The position numbers were made by a program, and so were the translations under genes. A stretch of DNA of 64,000 nt, taken from assembly GCA_963775395.1 (NCBI GenBank), contig CAVZIX010000005.1, positions 1 to 64,000 of the forward strand, written 5' to 3'. The notes under the pieces were generated by a model that worked only from the letters and a program-made list of their open reading frames with translations, was not told where the DNA came from and did no database searches. Below are positions 1 through 6,431 of this stretch, piece by piece. The number at the start of each line of letters is the position of its first letter. Within the stretch, counting starts at the first letter, position 1. The stretch comes from JAIBJN01 sp963775395. Its GTDB lineage: Bacteria > Actinomycetota > Thermoleophilia > Gaiellales > Gaiellaceae.

Positions 1-552
1 GACGACGAGCGGCACCTCGGCCTGCTCGATCATGATCCGGATCGTGTCGCGGAGCTTGAGCCCGCGGCCCGTCCCGATGGGCGCGGCCAGCGGCATCACC
101 GTGGCGCAGCCGACCTCCTCGAGCTTCTTCTGGAGCACCGGGTCCGGCAGGACGTACGGGAGGACGGTGAAGCCGTCCTCGACGAGCTCCGCCGCGGCGC
201 GCAGCGTCTCGACCGGGTCCGGAAGCAGGTAGCGCGGGTCGGGGATCACCTCGAGCTTCACCCAGTCCGGCAGCCCGCCCGCCCGGGCGAGCCGCGCCGT
301 GCGCACGGCCTCGTCGGCCGTCTCGCAGCCGGATGTGTTGGGCAGGAGCAGGACGTCGTGGGGCAGGTACGACGTGATGTCGTCGCCGGGCGCGTCGAGG
401 TCGATGCGACGGACGGCGACGGTGACGATCTCCGAGCCGGAGGCGCCGAGCGCCTCCCGCATGGTCTCGAACGTGTCGTACTTGCCGGTCCCGGTGAGCA
501 GGCGCGAGCGGAACGCGCGTCCGGCGATGACGAGTTGATCCTGAGTGCTCAT
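1..552 (-). CDS. thiG: Thiazole synthase ThiG (3' end cut by window edge)
   Basis: Makes the thiazole phosphate moiety of thiamine in the cytoplasm from 1-deoxy-D-xylulose 5-phosphate, dehydroglycine and ThiS thiocarboxylate. The 184 visible residues start MSTQDQLVIAG and show the family motifs LLTGTGKY, the region around the Schiff-base lysine (WVKLEV, Lys99) and the phosphate-binding stretch CATVMPLAAPIGTGRGL. Full-length ThiG is about 255 residues, so roughly the last quarter lies outside the window. The ATG at 552 is chosen because a GAAGGGA Shine-Dalgarno sequence sits 5 bases upstream, inside the 3' strand of the TPP riboswitch. Expression is therefore probably shut off by thiamine pyrophosphate at translation. 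Confidence 0.95.
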   Translation of the reverse strand, partial: MSTQDQLVIAGRAFRSRLLTGTGKYDTFETMREALGASGSEIVTVAVRRIDLDAPGDDITSYLPHDVLLLPNTSGCETADEAVRTARLARAGGLPDWVKLEVIPDPRYLLPDPVETLRAAAELVEDGFTVLPYVLPDPVLQKKLEEVGCATVMPLAAPIGTGRGLKLRDTIRIMIEQAEVPLVV

Positions 553-557
553 TCACG

Positions 558-650
558 TCCCTTCGCTGGCATGACCCAGATCAGGTGTTGGCGGTCGCGG
601 CCTCCGTGGCCGCCTCTCAGCCTCCGCAGAGGCTCCCGCTCTGGAAAGGG
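558..650 (-). promoter_or_regulatory. TPP riboswitch (THI element) in the thiG leader
   Basis: Read on the minus strand, the stretch carries the conserved thi-box elements: CTGAGA at 620-615 and ACCTGATCTGGGTCATGCC between 586 and about 568, closed by a P1 helix of CCCTTTC (650-644) with GAAGGG (564-559). The 3' strand of P1 is also the Shine-Dalgarno sequence of thiG, so ligand-stabilised P1 would directly hide the ribosome binding site. The first thi gene after it is thiG, which matches the assignment. Confidence 0.9.
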
Positions 651-697
651 TACCGAACCGGTGCTTGCCGCCCGATCCTCTCGGGTAAGGAGGCTTC

Positions 698-1582
698 ATG
701 CGGTTCAGGCGGGGGGCGAAGCTCGATCCCGGTCAGGTCACGGACGTCCGCGGGCGCCGGGGCGGGCGCGGGCTTGCCGTGGGTGGCGGGGGAATCGGGC
801 TCGGGGTGCTCGTCGTCTATGTGCTCTTCAGCCTCCTGACCGGCGGCGGCGGGCTCGGGCAGCTGGCGCCGCTCGAGGACCAGCAGGTCGGACAGGGCGA
901 CTCACCCGGGGTGGTCTCCGAGGAGTGTCGGACGGGCGCCGACGCCAACGAGCGGCAGGACTGTCGCATCGTCGGCGTGGTCAACAGCGTGCAGGAATTC
1001 TGGAACGGCGTCTTCGAGCGAAGCGACGAGCAATACCCGTTCGTCGACACGGTGTTCTTCACCGACCAGGTGCAGACGGCGTGCGGCACAGCAAGCTCGC
1101 AGGTCGGCCCCTTCTACTGCCCGGGCGACCAGCTGGTCTACATCGACCTCGGCTTCTTCGACGAGCTCGAGTCGCGCTTCGGCGCCGGCGGCGCGCCCTT
1201 CGCCCAGGCGTACGTGATCGCGCACGAGTACGGCCATCACGTGCAGAACCAGCTCGGGGTCCTCGAGCGCATCGGCAACGATCGCCAGGGCCCCGAGAGC
1301 CGGGCTGTCCGCGCGGAGCTCCAGGCCGACTGCTACGCCGGCGTGTGGGCCGCCAACGCGGTGGAGACCGGCCTGATCGAGCAGCTGACCCAGGCCGACA
1401 TCAACGACGGGCTCGACGCTGCGTCAGCGATCGGCGACGACCGCATCCAGGAGCAGACGCAAGGGCAGGTCAACCCCGAGTCGTGGACGCACGGGTCGTC
1501 CGAACAGCGCCGCCGCTGGTTCTCGCGCGGCTACGAAGAGGGCCGCCCGGCAGTCTGCGACACCTTCTCGGGCTCGATCTAG
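698..1582 (+). CDS. ypfJ: YpfJ-family neutral zinc metallopeptidase
   Basis: A 294-residue membrane-anchored putative zinc peptidase of the YpfJ/KPN_00007 family (Pfam Zn_peptidase). The N-terminus is the usual RRG-rich cytoplasmic lead, followed by a single Gly-rich transmembrane segment at about residues 28-48. The periplasm-facing catalytic part has the zincin motif HEYGHH at residues 176-181, a downstream ELQADCYAGVWA block and the HGSSEQRRRWFSRGY signature near the C-terminus. The start is firm: AAGGAGG lies 4 bases before the ATG. Substrate is unknown for the family. It is divergent from the TPP riboswitch and converges on the enoyl-CoA hydratase gene, with the stop codons overlapping. 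Confidence 0.9.
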   Translation: MRFRRGAKLDPGQVTDVRGRRGGRGLAVGGGGIGLGVLVVYVLFSLLTGGGGLGQLAPLEDQQVGQGDSPGVVSEECRTGADANERQDCRIVGVVNSVQEFWNGVFERSDEQYPFVDTVFFTDQVQTACGTASSQVGPFYCPGDQLVYIDLGFFDELESRFGAGGAPFAQAYVIAHEYGHHVQNQLGVLERIGNDRQGPESRAVRAELQADCYAGVWAANAVETGLIEQLTQADINDGLDAASAIGDDRIQEQTQGQVNPESWTHGSSEQRRRWFSRGYEEGRPAVCDTFSGSI

Positions 1583-2349
1583 CGGCCGGTGAACTCGGGC
1601 GGGCGCTTCTCGGCGAAGGCAGCCATGCCCTCGGACTGGTCCTCGCTGGCGAAGAGCATCGCGAAGAGCCGGGCCTCGATCTCGAGGTTGCTGCGGTGCG
1701 GGCCCTGGAGGGAGAGGTTCACGGCCTCCTTTGCGTACGCGAGGGCGAGCGGGCTCTTGGCCTCGAGGCTGCGGCAGAGATCGAGCGTCTTCTCGCGAAG
1801 CTCTCCGGGCTCGTGGACGGCGTTGACGAGTCCGTGCTCGAGCGCCTCCTGGGTGTCGACGGGCCGCCCGCTGAAGATCATCGCCTTGGCGAAGCCGAGG
1901 GTCGTCGTCCGTGCGAGACGGACCGAGCCGCCCCAGCCCGGGAGGATCCCGAGGTCGATCTCCGGCTGGCCGATCTTGGCGTTCGAGGAGGCCAGCCGCA
2001 GGTCGCACGCGAGCGCGAGCTCGCAGCCGCCGCCGAGCGCGTAGCCGTTGATCGCGGCAATCGTCGGCTTCGGCATCGTCTCGAGGAGGTTGCCGCAGTC
2101 GTGACCGAGCTGCCCCCAGCGGCGCGCCTCGAGCACGCCGAGGCCCTGCATGTACTTGATGTCCGCGCCGGCGATGAACGCCTTCTCCCCCGCGCCCGTG
2201 AGAACGACGACGCGGGCGGAGTCGTCGCCCGCGAGCTCGCCGAGCGTCTCCCGGAGCGATTCCGCGTGCTCGAGGTCGAGCGCGTTCATCGCCTCGGGAC
2301 GATTCACCGTGATAATCGCGGTGCCTTCCGTCCGCTCGACGTCGATCAA
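1579..2349 (-). CDS. Enoyl-CoA hydratase/isomerase family protein
   Basis: Crotonase-fold enzyme, probably hydrating 2-enoyl-CoA in fatty-acid or amino-acid degradation. The oxyanion-hole block AFIAGADIKYM and both catalytic glutamates are present (CELALACD and GQPEIDLGILPGWGG). The open frame runs upstream to 2409, but that extension (Arg- and Ser-rich) has no homology flavour. A TTG at 2349, three bases after a strong GGAGGG, gives a 256-residue protein starting LIDVERTEG, the usual length and N-terminus for the family. The wider window also has a hydroxyacyl-CoA dehydrogenase and a thiolase, so the beta-oxidation set is present but dispersed. Exact chain-length specificity cannot be read from sequence. 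Confidence 0.88.
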   Translation of the reverse strand: MIDVERTEGTAIITVNRPEAMNALDLEHAESLRETLGELAGDDSARVVVLTGAGEKAFIAGADIKYMQGLGVLEARRWGQLGHDCGNLLETMPKPTIAAINGYALGGGCELALACDLRLASSNAKIGQPEIDLGILPGWGGSVRLARTTTLGFAKAMIFSGRPVDTQEALEHGLVNAVHEPGELREKTLDLCRSLEAKSPLALAYAKEAVNLSLQGPHRSNLEIEARLFAMLFASEDQSEGMAAFAEKRPPEFTGR

Positions 2350-2419
2350 TGCCCCTCCGGGCGATTGAGCCCCGCTTCTGCGTCGCGAGCACCAAGCCAG
2401 GGTTCGCACTCGGGCGAAG

Positions 2420-2438
2420 CCAAGGCTCGAAGCCTTGG
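2420..2438 (-). terminator. Perfect 8-bp hairpin between the B12-subunit and hydratase genes
   Basis: CCAAGGCT and AGCCTTGG form a perfect stem with a three-base loop in the 160-bp gap after the mutase small subunit. There is no T-run behind it, so it may be a weak or factor-assisted terminator. Nothing else was recognised in this gap. Confidence 0.4.
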
Positions 2439-2509
2439 TGAGCTCGAGGGTGAGGCCTGGCGCCGCGTGATCGCGGGGCAGAAGCCGGCGGTGGTCGCCT
2501 GGAGGGGCA

Positions 2510-2911
2510 TTAGGCTTCGACGGGGACGTTGGCCCGCAGGAAGTCGACGATCTCGGAGACCGGCGCGCCTGGCGTGAAGATCTCGGCGACGCCCTGCTCC
2601 TTGAGGGCGATCACGTCCTCGCGCGGGATCGTCCCGCCGACGACGACGAGCACGTCCTCGACGCCGTTCTCGCGCAGCCCCGCCAGGATCCGCGGCACGA
2701 GCGTCATGTGCGCGCCCGAGAGGATGGAGATGCCGACCGCGTCCGCGTCCTCCTGGATGGCGGTCTCGACGATCTGCTCCGGGGTCTGGTGGAGGCCCGT
2801 GTAGATGACCTCCATTCCGGCGTCTCGGAGCGCTCTGGCGATGATCTTCGCCCCCCGGTCGTGACCGTCGAGGCCGGGCTTCGCGATCACGACCCGGATC
2901 TTCCTGGCCAT
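2510..2911 (-). CDS. Methylmalonyl-CoA mutase, B12-binding small subunit
   Basis: A stand-alone cobalamin-binding domain of 133 residues, the small-subunit type of methylmalonyl-CoA mutase (McmA2-like). The cobalamin-ligating motif D-x-H-x-x-G is seen as DGHDRG at residues 15-20, followed by ISILSGAH and VVVGGTIP, which surround the nucleotide tail. With a catalytic partner it interconverts methylmalonyl-CoA and succinyl-CoA in propionate metabolism. The only catalytic subunit in the window is at 41740-43404, about 39 kb away, and lacks its own B12 domain. The ATG at 2911 is preferred over an upstream start at 2947 because homologues begin ARKIRVVIAKPGLDGHDRG. A TATACT hexamer about 8 bases upstream suggests a leaderless transcript. 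Confidence 0.9.
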   Translation of the reverse strand: MARKIRVVIAKPGLDGHDRGAKIIARALRDAGMEVIYTGLHQTPEQIVETAIQEDADAVGISILSGAHMTLVPRILAGLRENGVEDVLVVVGGTIPREDVIALKEQGVAEIFTPGAPVSEIVDFLRANVPVEA

Positions 2912-3635
2912 GGTGCGCCAGTATATGGAGGTGCGCCTGACCGTCATCGGCTCCTCGCCTGCCTGGCCGAACCCGGGAAGCGCTCAGTCGGGGTACCTGG
3001 TCGAAGGTGAACGGGCGCTCCTCCTCGACTGCGGACCGGGCGTCCTCGCCCGCCTGCGCGAGCTCGAGCTGTACCCGCGCTCGATCGCGATCACCCACTT
3101 TCATCTCGACCACTGGGGCGACCTCGTGCCCTGGGCGTGGCTGAACGCCTACGGCCCGCAGGAGCACCGGATCGACTGCTCGCTCTGGCTCCCGCCCGGA
3201 GGCCGCGAGCAGCTGCAGGAGTTCGCGTCGCGCTGGGGCAACCAGAACATGTTCGACGAGGCGTTCGAGCTGCAGGAGTTCGAGCCCGGCGTGCCGTTCA
3301 GTGCCGCGGGCTTCGAGGTCGAGGCCTGCCGGCTCCCGCACTACGAGCTCATCGCGCACGGGTTCCGCGTGACCCAGAACGGGACGACGCTCGCGTATTC
3401 GGGCGACTCTGCCCCGACGGAGGAGCTCGCCGGGCTGGCGCGCGGCGCCGACCTCTTCCTCTGCGAGGCGACGCTCTCGGAGGACGCCGACGAGGGCCTG
3501 CCCCGCGGCCATCTCTCCGCCACGGAGGCTCTGGCGGCCGCCGACGGAAGGGTCTTGCTCACCCACCGCCCGATCGAGCTGCCGCCGCCCGACGGCGTCG
3601 CGGTGGCGCACGACGGGCTCGTGGTCGACTTCTGA
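2910..3635 (+). CDS. MBL-fold metallo-hydrolase (RNase Z-like)
   Basis: Metallo-beta-lactamase-fold protein of up to 241 residues. The metal-binding motif is THFHLDHWGD (HxHxDH), and later ligands are likely in LPHYEL, YSGDSAPT and GHLSATEA, the order seen in ribonuclease Z-like and arylsulfatase-like members. It is a cytoplasmic hydrolase of unknown substrate. The start is uncertain: ATG 2910 overlaps the oppositely oriented start codon of the B12 subunit, while ATG 2925 or GTG 2931 would begin closer to the first beta strand (RLTVIGSSPA). Its stop overlaps the next ATG (TGATG), so the two are translationally coupled. Confidence 0.82.
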   Translation: MVRQYMEVRLTVIGSSPAWPNPGSAQSGYLVEGERALLLDCGPGVLARLRELELYPRSIAITHFHLDHWGDLVPWAWLNAYGPQEHRIDCSLWLPPGGREQLQEFASRWGNQNMFDEAFELQEFEPGVPFSAAGFEVEACRLPHYELIAHGFRVTQNGTTLAYSGDSAPTEELAGLARGADLFLCEATLSEDADEGLPRGHLSATEALAAADGRVLLTHRPIELPPPDGVAVAHDGLVVDF

Positions 3636-4048
3636 TGGCCTCCGAGGCGCCGTACGCGGCGCTCTCGGGCCTCTTCCTGGCCGGCCTCCTCGCCGCGGCG
3701 GCGAAGGCCGGGCGCGAACGCGGCGCCGGGCCGACGACGGCCACGGACGTCGTCGCCCTCGGCCTCGCCGGCGCGAAGATCGGGAGGGTCGTCGCGGAAG
3801 ACCGGGTGACCGTCTTCCTGCGCCGCCCGTTCGCCGACGGCCCCGCGGCCGTGCAGCCGAGGGGCGAGGGCCTCACCCGGGCGATCGGCGAGCTCGTCAC
3901 CTGCTCGCACTGCGTCTCGCTCTGGGCCGCCGGGATTCTAGGCGCCGCTCAGGTCGCGCAACCGCGCGCAACCCGCTTCGTCACACGGGTTTTCGCTGCA
4001 TACGCAGTCGCGGACGCCGTCGCTCCGCGGCTCCGCGCCCGCGGCTGA
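3635..4048 (+). CDS. DUF1360-type small membrane protein
   Basis: A 137-residue protein resembling the DUF1360 family of small bacterial membrane proteins. It has a hydrophobic segment at about residues 7-22 and a second near 90-110 containing the family-typical motif ELVTCSHCVSLWAAGI. The family has no established function. Start ATG 3635 overlaps the stop of the MBL-fold gene. It ends about 100 bases before the RiPP precursor, with no clear terminator other than the leader hairpins described next, so read-through into the RiPP cluster cannot be excluded. Confidence 0.7.
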   Translation: MASEAPYAALSGLFLAGLLAAAAKAGRERGAGPTTATDVVALGLAGAKIGRVVAEDRVTVFLRRPFADGPAAVQPRGEGLTRAIGELVTCSHCVSLWAAGILGAAQVAQPRATRFVTRVFAAYAVADAVAPRLRARG

Positions 4049-4053
4049 ATTTC

Positions 4054-4154
4054 GCGCAAACTGGTCGAAGGTATGTTGCGCCGGAGGGTGCAAACCTGCA
4101 CCATTGCGGGTGGAGGCCTGACCCGGGGCCTCCGGGGCGAAAGGAAACTCCAGC
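4054..4154 (+). promoter_or_regulatory. Structured leader/promoter of the RiPP precursor gene
   Basis: A 106-bp gap rich in inverted repeats. Seen helices: GCGCAA/TTGCGC (4054-4059 with 4076-4081); GGTGCA/TGCACC (4087-4092 with 4097-4102, loop AACC); CGGGT/ACCCG (4107-4111 with 4121-4125). CCTCC at 4129-4133 can pair in two exclusive ways: with GGAGG of CGCCGGAGG (4079-4087) to close a multibranch structure, or with GGAGG at 4112-4116 in a local 7-bp hairpin. A TATGTT hexamer at 4072-4077 could be a -10 element. AAAGGA lies about 9 bases before the precursor ATG. It matched no riboswitch class I know. Confidence 0.4.
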
Positions 4155-4337
4155 ATGAAGATCGTGTTCTCGAGCCCAAGAGTGGTGGACTACGGCTCGA
4201 TCTCCGAGCACACTTTTGCTCGTGCGCAGATTCCGTCGAACATCTGCGTCCCGGCCGGCAACCCGCACCAGAACAAGCAGGGCGACTGGCGCATCTGCCA
4301 GCTCGACAAGTTCTGCGAGTACTCCTGCCCGTCCTAG
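4155..4337 (+). CDS. RiPP precursor peptide, lasso-like leader, Cys-rich core
   Basis: A 60-residue peptide at the head of a RiPP cluster. Residues 8-21 (PRVVDYGSISEHTF) look like an actinobacterial lasso leader: a Pro/aliphatic/Tyr-Gly patch that would bind the PqqD-like protein, then the conserved Thr (Thr20) normally two residues before the cleavage site. Cleavage after Phe21 would give a 39-residue core with Cys31, Cys48, Cys54 and Cys58, ending in Ser60. Core positions 7-9 are Ser, Asn and Ile, so no Asp or Glu is available for the classical lasso macrolactam; the first acidic residue is Asp44. Initiation at ATG 4155 is supported by AAAGGA upstream. The core product is therefore unlikely to be an ordinary lasso peptide. 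Confidence 0.75.
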   Translation: MKIVFSSPRVVDYGSISEHTFARAQIPSNICVPAGNPHQNKQGDWRICQLDKFCEYSCPS

Positions 4338-4353
4338 CGGCGGCTTCGAGCAG

Positions 4354-5316
4354 CTGACGAACGCAGCACCCGTCGTCGAGGCGCACGATCTGTCGCGCCG
4401 CTTCGGCGAGCGCGTGGCACTGGACGGTGTCTCGCTCCTCGTCGACGGCGGCGAGATCGCCGCGCTGCTCGGGCCCAACGGCGCAGGGAAGACGACGCTC
4501 GTCCGCGTCCTGACGGGCCTCGTCAAGCCGGACTCGGGGACGGCGCGGCTGCTCGGCGTCGACACGTGGGAGTGTCCGCGGGAGCTGCGCGCGCGGATGG
4601 GGCTCGTCCCCTCCGGCGACCGTTCCCTCTACCTGCGCATCTCGGGCGTCGAGAACCTCGTCTTCTTCGGACGCCTCCACGGCATGTCGAAACGGGAGGC
4701 GACGGCCCGCGCCTGGGAGCTCCTCGAGATCGTCGGCCTCGAGGACGCCGGCCGGCTCCGCTCCGGCTTCTACTCGCACGGAATGCAGAAGCGCCTCTCG
4801 ATCGCCCGTGCGCTGCTGACGGAGCCGAGCGTGCTCCTCATCGACGAGGCCACGCACGACCTCGACCCGGAGGGCGCCGCCCGGATGCGCGATCTCGTTC
4901 GCGGCCTCGCGGACGCCGGGGCGGCGGTCGTCTGGGCGACCCAGCGGATCGAGGAGATCCGCGGCTTCGCGGACGGGGTCACGCTCCTGCGGGAAGGGAA
5001 GGCGGCCTTCCAGGGCACCGTCTCGCAGCTCGCGGCGCTCTCGGTCCCGCGGCGGTACGTCCTTCGGCTGCGGAACGGGCGCGTGACCGGTCGGGAGCTG
5101 GAGCCCGCCCTGCGCGAGGCCGTCGCCGGCCGGGCGACGATCGTGGCCGCAGACGACGGCGGCGCCGAGGACTTCCTGCTCCACCTCGAGGCCGACGCCG
5201 TGCTCGGCGACGTCCTTTCGGCCTTGACGGACGGCGGGGTCGCCGTTCTCGGCTGCCGCGAGGAGCGGTCCGAGATCGAGAACGCCTACCTCAACCTCGC
5301 GGGGTCGGACGAGTGA
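4354..5316 (+). CDS. ABC transporter ATP-binding protein of the RiPP cluster
   Basis: ATPase of an ABC-2 type exporter (DrrA/CcmA-like), likely exporting or giving immunity to the RiPP. Walker A is GPNGAGKTT, the signature is YSHGMQKRLSIARALL, and Walker B is VLLIDEATHDLD; the usual D-loop Ser-Gly is replaced by His-Asp (ATHDLDP). A C-terminal regulatory region of about 100 residues follows. The start is odd: between the precursor stop (4337) and the first beta strand there is no in-frame ATG, GTG or TTG. The nearest codon is CTG at 4354. An ATG at 4216 in this frame would overlap the precursor gene almost entirely and encode an Arg/Ser/Thr-rich shadow. The true start is therefore unresolved. 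It overlaps the permease start (GTGA). Confidence 0.85.
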   Translation: MTNAAPVVEAHDLSRRFGERVALDGVSLLVDGGEIAALLGPNGAGKTTLVRVLTGLVKPDSGTARLLGVDTWECPRELRARMGLVPSGDRSLYLRISGVENLVFFGRLHGMSKREATARAWELLEIVGLEDAGRLRSGFYSHGMQKRLSIARALLTEPSVLLIDEATHDLDPEGAARMRDLVRGLADAGAAVVWATQRIEEIRGFADGVTLLREGKAAFQGTVSQLAALSVPRRYVLRLRNGRVTGRELEPALREAVAGRATIVAADDGGAEDFLLHLEADAVLGDVLSALTDGGVAVLGCREERSEIENAYLNLAGSDE

Positions 5317-6146
5317 CGACCGGGGCCCACCTCGCAGGCGAGCTCCGCAAGCTCCCGGCCTTCATCCGCCGCGACTTCATCGTCGCCTGGAGCTACCGGC
5401 TCCCCTTCGTCGGCGACTGGATCGGCCTGGCCCTCCAGGCCTTCATGTTCTATTTCGTCGGACTCATCGTCGACCCGGCGAAGCTCCCGTCGTTCGGCGG
5501 GACACCGACCACCTACATGGAGTTCGTCGCCGTCGGCATCGCGATCTCGGCGTTCCTCACGCTCGCCCTCGGGCGAGTCGCGGTCGGGATGCAGCAGGAG
5601 CAGTTCGCGGGGACGCTCGAGTCGCTGCTGATGACGCCGACGAGCCCGGCGACCGTGCAGCTCGGCTCGGTGGTCTACGACCTCATCTACATCCCGATCC
5701 GCACCGCGGTCTTCCTGGTCGTGATTGCGGTCGCCTTCGGGCTCGACTTCGACGCGAGCGGGCTCCTCCCGGCGCTGGTCGTCCTCCTCGTCTTCATCCC
5801 GTTCGTCTGGGGCCTGGGTGTGGCGAGCGCGGGGGCGACGCTCACCTTCAGGCGCGGCTCCGGGCTCGTCGGGCTGGGCTCGACGGTGCTCGTTCTCTTC
5901 TCGGGCGCCTTCTACCCGCTCGACGTCCTGCCCGGCTGGGTCGCCTCGATCGCCGAGCTGAACCCGATCACGATCGCCGTCGAGGGGATGCGCGAGCCGC
6001 TCCTCGGCGGCACCGGCTGGGAGGGCGTCGGGACGGCGGTCGCGATCCTCGTCCCGCTCTCCGCAGTCTCGCTCGCGGTCGGCGTCTACGCCTTCCGGGC
6101 CGCGTTGCGCCGCGAGCGCCGCCAGGGCACCCTTGGTCTCTACTAG
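5313..6146 (+). CDS. ABC-2 type transporter permease of the RiPP cluster
   Basis: A 277-residue integral membrane protein with about six transmembrane segments, ABC-2 permease type. An amphipathic N-terminus (RDFIVAWSYRLPF) precedes the first membrane span, and the block LVLFSGAFYPLDVLPGWV is the typical ABC-2 extracellular loop and fifth-helix region. It would pair with the preceding ATPase to move the mature peptide out of the cell. GTG 5313 overlaps the ATPase stop, giving tight translational coupling. The next gene (PqqD-like) starts two bases after its stop. Confidence 0.88.
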   Translation: MTTGAHLAGELRKLPAFIRRDFIVAWSYRLPFVGDWIGLALQAFMFYFVGLIVDPAKLPSFGGTPTTYMEFVAVGIAISAFLTLALGRVAVGMQQEQFAGTLESLLMTPTSPATVQLGSVVYDLIYIPIRTAVFLVVIAVAFGLDFDASGLLPALVVLLVFIPFVWGLGVASAGATLTFRRGSGLVGLGSTVLVLFSGAFYPLDVLPGWVASIAELNPITIAVEGMREPLLGGTGWEGVGTAVAILVPLSAVSLAVGVYAFRAALRRERRQGTLGLY

Positions 6147-6148
6147 CC

Positions 6149-6424
6149 ATGGAGCAGGACGGGGTCATCCGCAGAAACCCGAAGGTCGTCTACCGCGAGC
6201 TCGCGGGGGAGGGCGGCGGCGTCCTGCTGCACCTCGACTCGGGCGAGTACCACGGGCTCAACGAGACCGGCTCGCTGATCTGGAGCCTCATCGACGGCGA
6301 GCGGAACTTCGCGGCCCTCGTGGACGACCTGCGCGACGGGCTCGAGGACCCTCCCGACGACCTGGCGGACGAGACGCAGCGCTTTCTCGCCGACCTCCGC
6401 GAGCGCGACCTGATCGCGGGCTGA
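6149..6424 (+). CDS. PqqD-like RiPP recognition element protein (B1 role)
   Basis: A 91-residue stand-alone PqqD-fold protein. The family hallmark is visible: a beta-hairpin region (VVYRELAGEGGGVLLHLDSGEYHGLNETGSLIW) and a C-terminal helix pair ending FLADLRERDLIAG. In lasso and related RiPP systems such proteins bind the leader peptide and deliver it to the leader peptidase and cyclase. Its position between exporter and cyclase genes, with gaps of 2 and 7 bases, supports the same job. The leader's YGSI/EHTF region is its most likely ligand. Confidence 0.88.
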   Translation: MEQDGVIRRNPKVVYRELAGEGGGVLLHLDSGEYHGLNETGSLIWSLIDGERNFAALVDDLRDGLEDPPDDLADETQRFLADLRERDLIAG

Positions 6425-6431
6425 CCGAGCC

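Noticed and set aside
358..2577. A 739-codon plus-strand frame across thiG, peptidase and hydratase genes
   Set aside because: Arg-rich translation without domains, overlapping three well-supported genes in other frames or strands.
4079..4139. Cyclic-di-GMP riboswitch (GEMM type) ahead of the RiPP precursor, prompted by GCAAACC
   Set aside because: The second conserved block (GACGCAAAGCC type) is missing and the helices do not match.
4155..4337. Ordinary class II lasso peptide
   Set aside because: No Asp or Glu at core positions 7-9 from the conserved-Thr cut site.
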